Positions 43,741 to 55,579 of a stretch of 64,000 bases of DNA are shown piece after piece. The notes under the pieces are model-generated. The model was not told the DNA's origin and did not search any database. It saw nothing but the letters and a program-made list of their open reading frames with translations. Where the stretch lies: positions 217,312,000 to 217,375,999 of the forward strand of contig NC_073304.1 of assembly GCF_027595985.1 (NCBI RefSeq). The letters run 5' to 3'. The position numbers and the translations under genes are program-made. The stretch comes from Sorex araneus. Lineage: Eukaryota > Chordata > Mammalia > Eulipotyphla > Soricidae. The stretch's first letter is position 1. The number at the start of each line of letters is the position of its first letter.

Positions 43741-45265
43741 CAAACCTCTTCTGGGCCCATGTTGCCTTGAGAATCACGCAAGGAGCTTTTCAAAGTCCCA
43801 GTTACTGGATAGAAGCCAGATCAGTATCCACAGCCTCTCGGTGAGGGGCCCAGGCACAGAGTGCTCTCCAAACGCCCATGTTCTGAGGAGCAGGCCAAGC
43901 TGAGTCACACAGAAGCAGGTTTGTTCCTCTCTCAGGACAAGGCCCCAGGGAGCAGGACGGGCTGGCGGGGGTCAGTGACCAAGGCCAGTGTCCAAGACAG
44001 ACACTTGACCTTCCTTTCTGCTTCTTCGTGGCCTCACAGTCACAAGGTGACTTTCCTTCACGATCGAAGCAGGCCTGAAGCTGTCGAGAGACAGGAAGCC
44101 CCGCCCAGTTTCAGAAGCAAGTCAAAGAATGTTCTAGAAACCCCTTCAGCAAACCCCTTTCACTTCTGCTCTCATTGATTGAAGCTGTCACTCTGCTCCC
44201 CGATTCCACCCCATGAGCTTGAGACTGGAAAAGTGGGTGATGGTGTCTGAGCAGCGAGAGGACCCATCAAGGTCTACGCAGGGATCCAGGTGCGTTGCTA
44301 CTCACAAAACATCCAAGAGGCAGGAAGGAGGGGATACTGAAGGGGGCAGAACATGCCCTCCAAAACTATGGCACTTGGGCAGAAGGATCCTTTCGAGCTA
44401 AAGGGATTTTAAAAATAGCAGCTGCGTGAACTTCTCACCTCTGCTCCCTGAAAATAGAAAACAAACACTCCGCTGGGAAAGATAGTCTCCCTGTACTAGA
44501 AGAAACACTCTTCCACCAGAAAGAACACTATGCAAACACACCTCTAGGTGCAGCAGGTTAAGGCACTCACCTTGCACACAGTGACACGGGTTCAATCCCG
44601 GACACTACATAAGGTTCACAAGCCCTGCCTGAGGTGATCCCTGAGCACGTGGCCAGGTGTAAGCCCTGAACACCTCTGAGTGAGGCCCCAAAATTTTTTT
44701 TTAATTTTTAAATAGACCTTAAAATTATTCTTCCTCCAAACCCCCTGTCTATTTTAGTTACTCGTACACAATTGCCTCTCTCTGTTGCCCTAATAGAAAG
44801 GTTTTGCATTTGGCATTTCAGATCTTTATTTCCAAGGAGAGGGTCCCAAAGTCACATAAAACTTACTCAAGTGTGGATGCGCTCCTCTCGCTAACGTCAT
44901 ACGTGAGTTTAATTCCCTCCTGGAATGGAAGAGGAGGAATGGAGCCATCCCCATGATACCAAGTACAAAGACTTGTACCAAGTCCGAAGTAACTGTAATT
45001 CTGATACAAGTAATCATTCTCTCTGTGCCTCAAAGTTGCTTGTGCCCTTGTCAGTGCTGGCAGATGAGAGCCATCTGGGAGACTGTGGACATGTCCACAT
45101 TGTTCTCCTAGCCCCGCAGTCTCAGCTGGAGCTGCATGTTAGAATACTCGAAAGCTCTCGAAAAACACCAGAGCCTGCCCTCCATAGAGATCATCACTTA
45201 ATTGATCCGTTAAGCCCAGATATAACTAAATTTTTTATGGGTTTGTTATTTTATTATTTTTAATT
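43741..45265. other. Intergenic stretch with one SINE
   Basis: A diverged SOR copy at 44540-44700 is seen; otherwise no gene or element is recognised. Confidence 0.5.
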
Positions 45266-45267
45266 TT

Positions 45268-45525
45268 GACTGGAGCGATAGCACAGCAAGTAGAGCATTT
45301 GCCTTGCATGAGGCCGACCCGGGTTCGATTCCTCTGTCCCTCTCTGAGAGCCCGGCAAGCTACCAAGAACATCCCGCCCGCACGGCAGAGCCTGGCAAGC
45401 TACCCGTGGTATATTGGATATGCCAAAAACAGTAACAACTAGTCTCACAATAGAGACATTACTGGTGCCTGCTCAAGCAAATCAATGAACAATGGGACAA
45501 CAGTGCTACGGTGCTACGGTGACAT
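45268..45525 (+). repeat. Type II SINE
   Basis: Head TGGAGCGATAGCACAGCAAG with B-box GGTTCGATTCC, then the type II tail (GAGCCCGGCAAGCTACC, GGATATGCCAAAAACAGTAA, GCTCAAGCAAATCAATGAAC). A TA-rich tail runs from 45522 to 45587. Confidence 0.85.
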
Positions 45526-45586
45526 ATATATATATATACATATATATATACACATACATACATACATATATGTATACATATATATA

Positions 45587-46030
45587 ATAATTTTTAATGA
45601 ATCACCATGAGATACAGTTACAGACTTACAAACTTTTGTGATTACGTTTCAGTCATATAATGATCGAGTACCCCATCCCTCCACCAGTACCCATTCTCCA
45701 CCACCAATGTTCCCAGTATCCGTCCCAGTATTCCTCCCGCCACCCTTACCCCATCCCTCCCGCCTCTGTGGCAGGCACATTCCCTTTTACTCTCTCTCTC
45801 TCCTTTTGGGTGTTATGGTTTGCAATATAGGTAGTAAGTAGCCAACATGTTTGGTCTATAATCTACTTTCAGCATGCATCTCCCATCCCGAGTGAGCCCT
45901 CCAAGCCTCATTAATTTACTGGTCCCTTCTCTATCCCCGCTGCCTTTTCCCCCCAGCACATGAGGCTGGCTGTCAAGCCATGGAGCAATCCTCCTGGCCC
46001 TTATCTCTATTTTCCTTGGCTCATAACTAA
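45587..46030 (-). mobile_element. L1-like retroposon 3' end, antisense
   Basis: Begins AATTTTTAATGAATCACCAT on the plus strand, i.e. the complement of a poly(A) 3' end. It shares GTTATGGTTTGCAATA and neighbouring sequence with the 309-704 element, forming one subfamily. Confidence 0.75.
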
Positions 46031-46059
46031 TTTTTTTAAATACCCCTAAATGACTCTAT

Positions 46060-47225
46060 TGTACAGGCAGGTCTACCCACAAACTAAAGACCCAGCACCG
46101 CTGATTGACCACGATCTGGAGGCCAGCTAGACTACTTTTGGTACCAGCAACTGCTTGAAGCAATGTCTCTAGACTGTGAACTAAGCCATAGCCCCACGCC
46201 GGCCAAGGAGGGCAAAGGTCCTTCTTTCTTGTTTTTTTTTTTCCCATTTCGGGGAAAAGCGGTGTGACGTCCACCATATTTTGAGGACCATTAAGGAGGC
46301 ACAAACTTGGTGGCGCGGGAAGGAAAAAAAAAAGAGGTATGAACTTGAAATAGCGGGATGTGTGGGCAGTCTCAGACCGGAAGCGATACCAGCACGCGCT
46401 CCTCCGAGATGCGACCCAGATGGCCACTCGTTTGTGCAGCCACTCTGCTGCTGATCAACCAGGATCCGGAGGCCAGCTAGACTACTTTTGGTACCAGCAA
46501 CTGCTTACAGCAATGTCTCTAGACTGTGAACTAAGCCATAGCCCCATGCTGCCCCAGGAAGGGAAATGATGCAATTTCTAACATAAATCTCCCTGAACTT
46601 AATTACTAAAATACTAAAATACAGAAATCCTAAACCAGCATGAAGAATGAAGAATGAAGAGACTTCATATCTCTTCATTCTCAGCAATGGAAAATTAATT
46701 ATCAAATGCTTCCTTGTCAGCAGGGCTGTGTTTTGGGGGGAAAGTTCAACAACAATAGTGAGTCTTGTATTGAAATATGGAATGTAACCAAGGTAAAGAG
46801 AAAATAGGGGCTGGAGTGATAGCACAGTGGGTAGGGCGTTTGCCTTGCATGCGGCCGATCCAGGTTCAATTCCCAGCAACCCATATGGTCCCCTGAGCAC
46901 TGCCAGGAGTAATTCCTGAGTGAAAATCCAGGAGTAACCCCTGTGTATTGCCAGGTGTGACCCCCATCCCCCCCCCAAAAAAAAGCAAAAAAAAGTTTAA
47001 AAAAAAAGAGAAAATGAAGTGAAATTTATCAGCTATACGGCGGGGGTGGAGGGGGGGGTGGGGGGGTGGGGGGGTGGGGGGGTGGGAGGTATACTGGGGT
47101 TTTTGGTGGTGGAATATGGGCACTGGTGAAGGGATGGGCGTTCGAGCATTGTATAACTGAGACTTAAGCCTGAAAACTTTGTAACTTTTCACATGGTGAT
47201 TCAAAAAAATAAATTAATTAAAAAA
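46060..47225 (+). mobile_element. L1-like retroposon with direct repeats and G-rich 3' end
   Basis: About 100 bases are repeated at 46105-46200 and 46450-46555 (GAGGCCAGCTAGACTACTTT, GTACCAGCAACTGCTT, TGTGAACTAAGCCATAGCCC), roughly 345 bases apart. The common 3' tail follows, with a run of five or more G-tracts at 47041-47088, and ends CACATGGTGATTCAAAAAAA. A SOR SINE is nested at 46808-46985, flanked by AAAGAGAAAAT. No ORF. Confidence 0.75.
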
Positions 47226-47324
47226 TAAAAGAACCAGCACCTGGAGAACAGGACCTCTAGTTCCTTCTAAGAGCACAGTTTTGGGAACATGGGGATAAGG
47301 GAAAATCCTAGTTAAATGAGTGAG

Positions 47325-47555
47325 TGGATGGATGGATGGATGGATGGATGGATGGATGGATGGATGGATGGATGTGTGAGTGGTTGTATGGGTGGAAGCA
47401 TAGGTGATTGCCTGGATGTATGGATGGACAGACAGGTGTATAGTTACGTGAATGGTAGCATGGATGAATAGGTAAATAAATGCATGGTTGCATGGATGGA
47501 TGGATGGACAGACAAATGGACAAATGGACAGATGCATGGTTGCATAAATGGTTGG
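47325..47555. repeat. (GGAT)n microsatellite and degenerate flank
   Basis: About 13 GGAT units (47326-47375), then degraded ATGGATGG-like sequence to about 47555. Confidence 0.93.
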
Positions 47556-47579
47556 GTGGATGATCCAATGAGTGGTGGA

Positions 47580-48750
47580 AAAATTTTTATGTACACTTTA
47601 TCACCCCCAGCATGCATTGTGCATCATTCTGCATCCAGCGCCTCCTTCCTCCCTGCTCTCCCTCCTCCCTGGCTGAGCATCATCAGCACCACTAGTTGCC
47701 TCATCCACCTCCCCGCTGGGCTCTCCTGTGTACCGCACTGTCTGCTTCTCTGCTGTATTGGCCACCCAAATTCCACTTTTTCCTTCTAAAAAGAGATCCC
47801 AGCCTCCCATAGGCAGGGTCAACTCTGGTGCCTTACTGGAAGCCCAAGGAGAGGAGCAGAGGGAATGGGTGGGGGTGAGAGTGTTTTGGGACTTTTCTGT
47901 TCCACAGTCAGCCACTGTCCTGGAATACTTTCCCCACCCCCACCCCAAGGACCCAAGGCAGAGGCTGGCCTAACAAGGAACTCTCGGCCTTGCTGCTTCT
48001 CCTTCCCAAGTCTAGAAATGTGTCTTATCTGATTTCCGGGACCAGTATGAGTCTGAGAAATGCCCCTGCAGATATCACAGGAGTGAGTCAGTGGCAGGGA
48101 CCGCCCAGAGGTGACATCACTAGGTACCCTACCATCATCAGTCTGGCTCCATTGCTGTCCTGGAACAGCAGGTTCAAAGGTCACCTCCCGGTCCAGTGCC
48201 ATGGAGACGCCCCCTGTATAGTCACTGGGCCTGATGCCCTGCACTCAGAAGGCCCTGCTCAGGCAGGCTTGGCTCACTCCTGTTGCTGTCTAGGAAATCT
48301 TCATTTGTGAACAAAGGGCCCCACATTTCCACATGACACTGGGTCCGACAATTACATGACAAATCCTGGCGGCCCATATCTTAGGAAATCCTTCTTGGCA
48401 AAGCCTCCTCTGGATCTGCTATTCCTGTTCCCTTCCACCTCTGATGAACATGGGGGGAGGTTGGTGGCTCAGGGGGCAGGAGCTACAAATGATGATTGGG
48501 GTTCAGAGGCCCTGGGGAATGACGTGTCCACAGTCTCCTTGATTTCCAGGCCTGAGGGAAGGCAGAAGTACCAACTCTGGAGTCCAGGGCCCCAGCAAGC
48601 TGAGAGAAGCAGAGTCCACTGCGATCCAGAGTGAAATTTGCTGGGGGCGGAGAAGTGGGGTCCGGGGAGCTCCCCAGCAGTGGGAGGGTTGGGGGCACCA
48701 GGCTTACAATTCCCTGTGTGGTGCATTGAACTCGGGGCCTCTGCATCCAT
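47580..48750. other. Intergenic stretch, no gene or repeat recognised
   Basis: Repeat-poor for more than 1 kb, in contrast with both flanks. It contains AP-1/MAF-like GTGAGTCAGT (48083) and a STAT-like TTTCCGGGA (48031). The regulatory role is unproven. Confidence 0.4.
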
Positions 48751-48751
48751 G

Positions 48752-49218
48752 GGAATCACTCTATCACTGTATCACTGTCATCCCGTTGTTCATCAATTTG
48801 CTCGAGTGAGCACCAGTAACATCTCCATTGTGACACTTGCTACTGTTTTTGGCATATGGGTGGCTTGCCAGGCTCTGCCGTGCGGGCGGGATACTCTCGG
48901 TAGCTTGCTGGGCTCTCTGAGAGGGACGGAGGAATCGAACCCAGGTCGGCGTTGCAAGGCAAACGCCCTTGTGCTATCGCTCCCTGTAGGTCACCAGATG
49001 AGATCTGGGGCACCTTGCAAAACCCCTTCCAAGTTTTTCTTTTTTTTAGCTTTTTGGGTCATACCTGGCAATGCACAGGGGGCAGGAGCTCCAGGCTCTG
49101 CACTCAGGAATTACTCCTGGCGGTGCTCAGGGGACCATATGGAATGCTGGGAATTGAACCCGGGTAGACCGCATGCAAGGCAAAAGCTCTAACCCGCTGT
49201 GCTACTGCTCCAGCCCCC
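48752..49218 (-). repeat. Type II SINE followed by SOR-type SINE, minus strand
   Basis: 48752-49000 is the reverse of the type II element (CGATTTGC-like start, GGGATACTCTCGGTAGCTTG, GAATCGAACCCAGGTCGGC). 49050-49218 is a reversed SOR copy (GGGTCATACCTGGCAATGCA ... GCTACTGCTCCAGCCCC). Confidence 0.85.
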
Positions 49219-49219
49219 C

Positions 49220-50800
49220 CTCCCTTTCCAACTCTTAAAGGGGCCAAGAACAAACTACAACTGAGCCACGGTGAGAGACTTCAAGCACCCTCTGAGGAGA
49301 CAGGACTGGGGTCTTCTGGAAGGATGTTTCCCAAGGGAAGGGCTAGGGGAGTTAGTTAGACCTGGAGGAGGAAGCCACAGTGCATAGTTGTGGGTAGAAA
49401 AGGAGAGTGGGGAGCAATGGAGTTGGGGCACGGGTTGCTGGAGGCAGTGGGGATGATGGGCCCACCCCAGTTCTTCCCCGCAGGCCTGCCAAGCAGAGGG
49501 TCCTTCTGCTGGGCCATGTTCCAAGCCCAGGGCTGAGGTGCCAGGGAGCAGAGTCTCAGATGGACCTCAGAGGAGAAGAAAGTCCAGACGCCGGGGCACG
49601 GGGCAGCCCCAGGAAGCCCCAGGAAGCGACAGACTTGTTCTTCTGGGAAGTTCATCAGATCTGGGATCTGCCCCCTCCTGACTGCACCTGGCCGGGCCAT
49701 GGCTCAGGTATCTGAGACCTGTGGCCTGGAGTCACATGCCAGGAAACCCAACACTTGGGGCCCCTGCCCCCAGCTTCCAGCAGCCGTGCACAAGCAGGAC
49801 CTCTGGCGAAGGAAGGGCCCTCTGTGGCTGGGCCGCTACTTCCGGTGAGAGGGAAGCATGGGGGAAGGCGCCAACAGGGAGAGAGGCTGGAAAGGGGGAG
49901 CAGAAGAGGGCGAAAGGGGGGGCAGAGGACCAGAGAGGCAGGCAGGCAGCTGAGGGGTGCTCTAGGAGAGCAGGAGGGCACAGAAGGGGGCATGTGAAGG
50001 GCACAGAAGTGGGGCATGTGGGCCCCTTTCCCTGTTCTAGTGGACATGGCGCCCTCCCGCCTGGGGCTGCCCTGTCCCCCATCTCCTTCACACGGGTGCT
50101 ACCCAGGCCCCTGGTGCCCACAAGGCCCACCCAGCAGCCTCCACGCAGGCTGGCAGGAAATGACTTTGTTCCAGAGAGGGAAAGCTATACCTGGGTATGG
50201 CAGAAGCTCAGAAACTAAGTCCATAAGACTTTGGTCTCTTGTTTGTTTGGGGGTCACTCTCAGCAGTGCTCAGGAACTACCTCTGGCTGGGTGCTCAATT
50301 TTCACTCCCGTGTCCAGGGATCAAGCCTGGACCTCCTGCATGCTAAGCCTGGGCCCAGCCCACTGAACCACCTCTCTGGCCCCTGAGCACCTCTGGGACA
50401 TCTCCAGAATCCTCTAGACATGCTAGAGGAGTCTTAGGCCCAAGAGGCCTCTTCCCTGACAGCCTTAGACCACACGAGAGAAAACAGAACTGTCAGTCAG
50501 GTGTGAGAATATCCCCCTTAGAGGAAACCCCCCAACTAGCCCAGAGGAAACCCAGGAGAGGAAGGAGACCCTCCAGAGCAGCACTGATCATCCGGGCCCA
50601 CCAGACCCCAGTGAGCCCCCAGAATATTCCTGTGAAAATTGTATCAGTGGGGGCCGCAAGCATGAGTCTAGGGGTGAACCAGCAGAACTGGGGGATTCCC
50701 CAAAGGGAAGCGGTGGGAAGAGTGGGGAAATGTCAGCGACACCAGTCCGGGCCTGTCTAGAAAGGGCTTTCTCGTCCCCAGCTCCTGCTCGCCCCAGGAC
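49220..50800. other. Upstream region of LRRC3C
   Basis: Only a diverged minus-strand SINE at 50235-50390 is recognised. A pyrimidine-rich acceptor (CTCCTGCTCGCCCCAG) ends at 50798, twenty bases before the LRRC3C ATG, so an upstream non-coding exon is likely in this interval, but I cannot place it. Confidence 0.5.
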
Positions 50801-50817
50801 TACACCCGCCGGTGGCC

Positions 50818-51582
50818 ATGCTCACCCCTGCCGCCCACCTTCTGCCCCTCCTGCTGGCAATAGGCGCCGGGAGGGCTGTGCCCAGCCCCCGGGCACCTCC
50901 CCAGGGCTGCTACGTGGCCGAAGAAGCGGGTGAGCAGACGTTCCGCTGCAGCCAGGCCGGCCTGAGCACCGTGCCCGTCGGCATCCCCAACGACACCCGC
51001 AAGCTCTACCTGGATGCCAACCGGCTGGTGTCCGTGCCAGCGGGAGCCTTCCAGCACCTGGCTGCCCTGGAGGAGCTGGACCTATCTCAGAACGTCCTTG
51101 CCCACCTCTCCGGGGCCGCCTTCCAGGGCCTGGCAGGCACGCTGCGCCTTCTCGACCTCTCGGCCAACCAGCTGGCCTCGCTGCCCGTGGAGGCCTTCGC
51201 TGGGCTGCAGGTCCAAGTGAACCTGTCTGCCAACCCCTGGCACTGTGACTGTGCCCTCCAGGAGGTGCTCAGGCGGGTGAGGCTGGCTCCGGGCACAGCG
51301 GCGGGCATCGTGTGCGGCCCGGGGGCCCGACCAGACCTGGTGGGGCAGGAGTTTGTGCCACTGGCCGGGGAGGAGGAGCTGTGTGGGCCGGGGCGGGCCG
51401 GGGCCCCGCGGAACACTGACGTGGCCCTGCTGGTCGTCATGGGGGGCTGGCTGGTGCTAGTGGGGGCCTACCTGGCCCACTATGTGTGGCAGAACCGCGA
51501 CGAGACCCGGTGCCCCGTGAAGCGGGCCCCGGCCCCGCCCGTGCGCTCAGAGGACTCCTCCACCCTCAGCACAGTGCTCTGA
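50818..51582 (+). CDS. LRRC3C: Leucine-rich repeat-containing protein 3C
   Basis: A single open frame of 254 residues. Residues 1-20 are a signal peptide (LLPLLLAIGAGRA). An LRRNT cap follows (about 31-58, CYVAEEAG...FRCSQAGL), then three LRRs: 'LYLDANRLVSVPAGAF' (63-79), 'LEELDLSQNVLAHLSGAAF' (84-102) and 'LLDLSANQLASLPVEAF' (111-127). The LRRCT is 'NPWHCDCALQEVL' to 'EEELC' (139-189). A membrane helix lies at about 202-224 and a short tail ends 'STVL'. Sequons occur at NDT and NLS. This is the LRRC3 family layout: a type I membrane protein with a small extracellular LRR block. The specific molecular role of LRRC3C is not known to me. The ATG at 50818 lies 20 bases after a good acceptor; an upstream coding exon cannot be excluded. 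The location downstream of ORMDL3 matches human LRRC3C. Confidence 0.92.
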   Translation: MLTPAAHLLPLLLAIGAGRAVPSPRAPPQGCYVAEEAGEQTFRCSQAGLSTVPVGIPNDTRKLYLDANRLVSVPAGAFQHLAALEELDLSQNVLAHLSGAAFQGLAGTLRLLDLSANQLASLPVEAFAGLQVQVNLSANPWHCDCALQEVLRRVRLAPGTAAGIVCGPGARPDLVGQEFVPLAGEEELCGPGRAGAPRNTDVALLVVMGGWLVLVGAYLAHYVWQNRDETRCPVKRAPAPPVRSEDSSTLSTVL

Positions 51583-51719
51583 GGGCCACAACCCCATCTT
51601 GTAGCCCCCCTCCTGCTGCCTCCCCCCAGGCCCCCCAATACTTTCCCACCCCCCTTTCCCTGGCTCCCAGTTATCTGATCTCCTTCTCTCTCAACCAATG
51701 GCAGCTTTGGTTTTTTGGG

Positions 51720-53210
51720 GAGTTTTTTTTGCTTTCGTTTTGGATCACATCTGGCGATGCACAGGGGTTACTCCTAGCTCTGCACTCAGGAATTACCCCT
51801 GGCAGTGCTCAGGGGACCATATGGGATGCTGGGAATCGAACCCCGGTCGGCCGCATGCAAGGCAAACACCCTACCCACTATGCTATCAATCCAGCACTAA
51901 CCAACGACAGCTTTGATGCCTGGAGCTCCAGGTGCCCATGGGACACGCGCTTTGTGCCTGGATTGTGCTGGACCCCAAGACCCAGAGCTCCCTGAGTCCA
52001 GAGTCATGGGGTGGGTGGGGGGCAAGAGAATGGGGTTCAGCGCTGTGTGTGTCAACTCAGAGGCAGACCTGGCCACTGTGGGTGCCTGGCAGAGGTGATT
52101 GCAAAGGCTTTGCTGGCCGGAGCATTAAACATTGGAGAATAGAGGGGCTGGAGCAATAGTACAGCTGATACGGCGTTTGCCTTGCACGCGGCCGACCCGG
52201 GTTCGATTTCCAGCATCCCATATGGTCCCCTGAGCACCGCCAGGGGTAATTCCTGAGTGCAGAGCCAGGAGTAACCCCTGTGCATTGCCGGGTGTGACCC
52301 AAAAAAGCAAAAAAAAAAAAAAAAAACCATTGGAGAATAGAGGTGCAGCCCTGGGTTCAAGCCCCAGTGACTTAAATACAACAGAAAAGCTGTGGGCAGG
52401 GACCAGAGCAATAGAACTATAGGGCAAGTCACTTGACTTATATATAGTTGACCCAGGTTCAGTCGCTGGCATCCCATACGGTCCCCAGAACATCACCAGG
52501 AGTGATCCCTGAGCACAAAGCAAGGACTAAGGCCTAAAAACTGCTGGGTGTGGCCAAAAATCAAACACACACACACACACACAGACACACACACACACAC
52601 ACACAAGCAAGCAAAAGCCAAGGAAAAGCTTTGGGCAGAAGACTCTAGTTGAAAGGAGGGAACAGAACAAATGTGTGAAAGCACATGCAAAAATCTCAGT
52701 GGCTTGGCACACCTGCCTAGGAAGCAGTGGGTCAAGAGTCTGATCCCTAGTGTTACCACATGTGCCGAGTATGACCCAGGCAGTGCTGCTGACTGATCCC
52801 CGCTCCCTGCATGATTTCTGACCTCTTGCTGCAGCCAGCCATGTATGAGCAACCACAACTGACGGGGATGACCCCCAGCGAGCACCATTTAGAAAGAGTG
52901 TGAGCACCACAGCCAGGAAGGGTGACCCACGACAAAGACTGTATGAGCACTGCTCTGACCCCTCCGAGGACCACAGCCAACCTGTAGCAAGCCCTGGGCA
53001 TCACGGCAACAGCGGCAATGAAGGGGGCTAAGAGCAGGGAGGAGGAAAGGAAGGGAAGGGGACTTTTCTTTTTTCTTTTTTGGGGTGTGGGGACCACACC
53101 CAGCAGTGCTCAGGAATGACTGGATTGCTCTGGGGATCAGAGTTGGTGCCAGTTGGCTGCATGCAAGGCCAGCTCCCTACCCTCTCTTTGACTGCTCCAG
53201 TGCAGAAGGG
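51720..53210. repeat. SINEs and CA repeats downstream of LRRC3C
   Basis: Minus SOR copy at 51720-51895, inserted in the likely LRRC3C 3' UTR (flanks AACCAATGGCAGCTTTG / AACCAACGACAGCTTTG). Plus copies at 52144-52325 (flanked by CATTGGAGAATAGAGG) and 52400-52560. (CA)n at 52565-52604. Diverged pieces at 52690-52770 and, minus strand, 53060-53210. Confidence 0.8.
52124..52129 (+). other. Candidate LRRC3C poly(A) signal (ATTAAA)
   Basis: The first poly(A)-type hexamer in the sense direction outside a SINE after the LRRC3C stop, about 540 bases downstream. A SINE insertion begins 15 bases later. Confidence 0.4.
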
Positions 53211-53214
53211 GGAA

Positions 53215-54242
53215 TTTTTTAAATAAGTAGTAATAGAAAAATTATAATAATAAAATTATAATAATAAAACCATTTGAAATGTCTGGGCAGCACCAGGAGT
53301 CGCCTGGGGAATCATGTGTGGGCATGACGGGGAGGGGAAGGCTGGGAGGGTGGGGGAGCGCAGGGGAGAGGGATGGAGATACGCTTCCATTTCTTTCTGG
53401 CTTCTGGCGCTTCACCTTTGTGCCCTGCTCCGGGGGGTCTCCTGACCTGATGTCCCCCTGCTTCCTTTTTCAGAGACTCTGCTCTCCCCTTTACACTCTG
53501 AAAAGTTTCCTAAGCTTGTTTCCCTGGGGAACAGGGGTCACCCCTGTGCCCGAGCTGGGGCATATCCCTGGAGAGCTGCAGTGTGGCAGCTCACCCCAGG
53601 ATGCTCATTAGGAGACAACTCAACAAAAGGCACTCTATTCATGTCCCTCTCTCCGCTGACCATGAGTGAGGTGGGGGTGTGGGCCCTGAACCCCATGCAT
53701 CCCACATCAGTGCTGGTCCTGTGAGGGTGGCCTGCCAGGTGCTGAATGAATGAGGCACTGGAGGGACGGGGTCAGCAGGGCCAGGAGGGAGCAGCCCGGG
53801 AAGGCGGGCAGAGTCAGGGCAGCTGTAGCAGTGGGCGCCGGGTGCCCCGGAGCTGCCCCTGACCCTTCGTCCTTTCTCGAAGCAGGAGTCCCAACCTGGG
53901 CCAGAGAGAAACTCCACAGTTGCAAGTCAGTGAGAGAATTCCAGAGATCAGGGTGGGAATCCAAGCTGCCTCTCTCACAGACAGGCTTCTCCGGGACCCC
54001 GGGGGTCAGCACGCCCTGTCCCTCTGTCCCTTGTCCTAAGCAGCTGACTTGCCCCTGTGCGCCACCCCCACCCCTGACAGAGAAGTAGCTCTTAGGGGAA
54101 TCCCATGGGAGCTCAAATAGAAACTAAAGAACCACTGAACCACTGAACCACACAGCTTGGGCCAGAGCCTGGGCAGAGAGGGCGGCCCCTCAGGGCATAG
54201 CAGAGAGAAACCTGCCTGCACACACCACACAGACATGCGCGA

Positions 54243-54291
<49 letters not shown>

Positions 54292-54812
54292 ATCCCTCGG
54301 GGCCAGCCTACCCTCCCTGCCCTTTCCAGCACCCCTCTAGCTTCCTGAGGTTCCCCCACCACTCCAAGCTGGGAAGTCTTCTGGGAACCCCCCACTTTAC
54401 TCAGGCGGCCTGGGCCTCCCCACTTCTGGGAATGCTGGATGGAGAATGAGCTAGAAAGTGGGAGGCTCAGGTTCAGCGATCCCCCCGCCCCCATCCGCCG
54501 TCCCCATGTAACACTCCGTCTAAGTCTTCAGCTGGAACCAGGCTCCGGGGCAGGCGTGGTCACTCAGGACCAGGCCCTTCTAGGAACTCCCTCTTCAGCT
54601 TCTCCCCACCCTGTGGAGGAAGCAGGCATGGCCTTGGAAGCACCCCAGTGTCAGGGGATGAGGAACATGAACCTAACCCAGGGAATCCCCAAACTAACGG
54701 ACCAAATGGATCCTGCCCCCCTGGGGAGCTCTAAGCCTGGTGAGACCCAGATAGAAGGAACAGAGTGGAGGACAAGGGAGCACAGGCACAGCCCCCATCT
54801 TCCTGCATGCAT

Positions 54813-54849
<37 letters not shown>

Positions 54850-55575
54850 TACGCATGCACGCAACTTGCACTGACCTGCCTGTACAGTGAGGAGGTATCA
54901 GTGTCAAGTCAGAAGCAATCAGACAGGCTAGGGCCAGAGCAATAGTACAGTGGGTAGAGTGCTTGCCTTGCAAGTGGTTGATCTGGGTTCAATCCTCAGC
55001 ATCCCACAGGGTCCCCCAGGCACTGCCAGGAGTGATTCCTGAATAGAGGAGCCAGAAGTAAGCCCCGAGCATCGCTTGCCCCAAGAGCAATGACCAGGCC
55101 TCCCCCTGAACTTGGGCCTTTCAGGCTAGAAACCTGGTGGCCTCCTCCCTCTGGGACCCCTTGCCCCCTCCCCAGCCTGGGAGAAAGGATGGCAAAAGCA
55201 GTAAGGCCGCGAGGTGCCACCAAACTTACCCAGCCAGTCCTGCAGACAGAGACCAGGGAGCCGTACTCATCTGTGGGGGCCTGACCCTGGGTGGTGCCAG
55301 CTCCAGAACCCAGGAGTGGTCCAGGCACACGGGTTATAGAGGGCAGTCTCAAGTGTACACCGGGCATACCCACCATCCTGCCAGCACAGAAATGGCCCAG
55401 CATCACATCTCCAAAAGAACTTGATACTGCTGAACCTCCCCAGGTAGACTGGTCCCAGCTGAGCACCTTGGGGCCTTCTCAGAATGGGGCGGGCAGATAC
55501 CCCTTTCTGCCCGATGGCACAGCAGCCCGCAGTCCTTCCGACATAAAAACGGTCCAGCTCCACAAGTGAACCACA
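53215..55575. other. Intergenic stretch with CA repeats and one SINE
   Basis: (CA)n at 54248-54291 and 54815-54846; a SOR copy at 54930-55085. No gene is recognised. The long frames here cross the CA repeats and are not convincing. Confidence 0.5.
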
Positions 55576-55579
55576 TCAA

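Noticed and set aside
42784-43793. A minus-strand frame of 319 residues (FLPSFLPSFL...)
   Set aside because: It spans a microsatellite and two SINEs; the repeated peptide is only the tetranucleotide read in frame.
47484-47570. CRISPR-like spaced repeats
   Set aside because: This is a degenerate GGAT microsatellite in a mammalian genome, without spacers of regular length.
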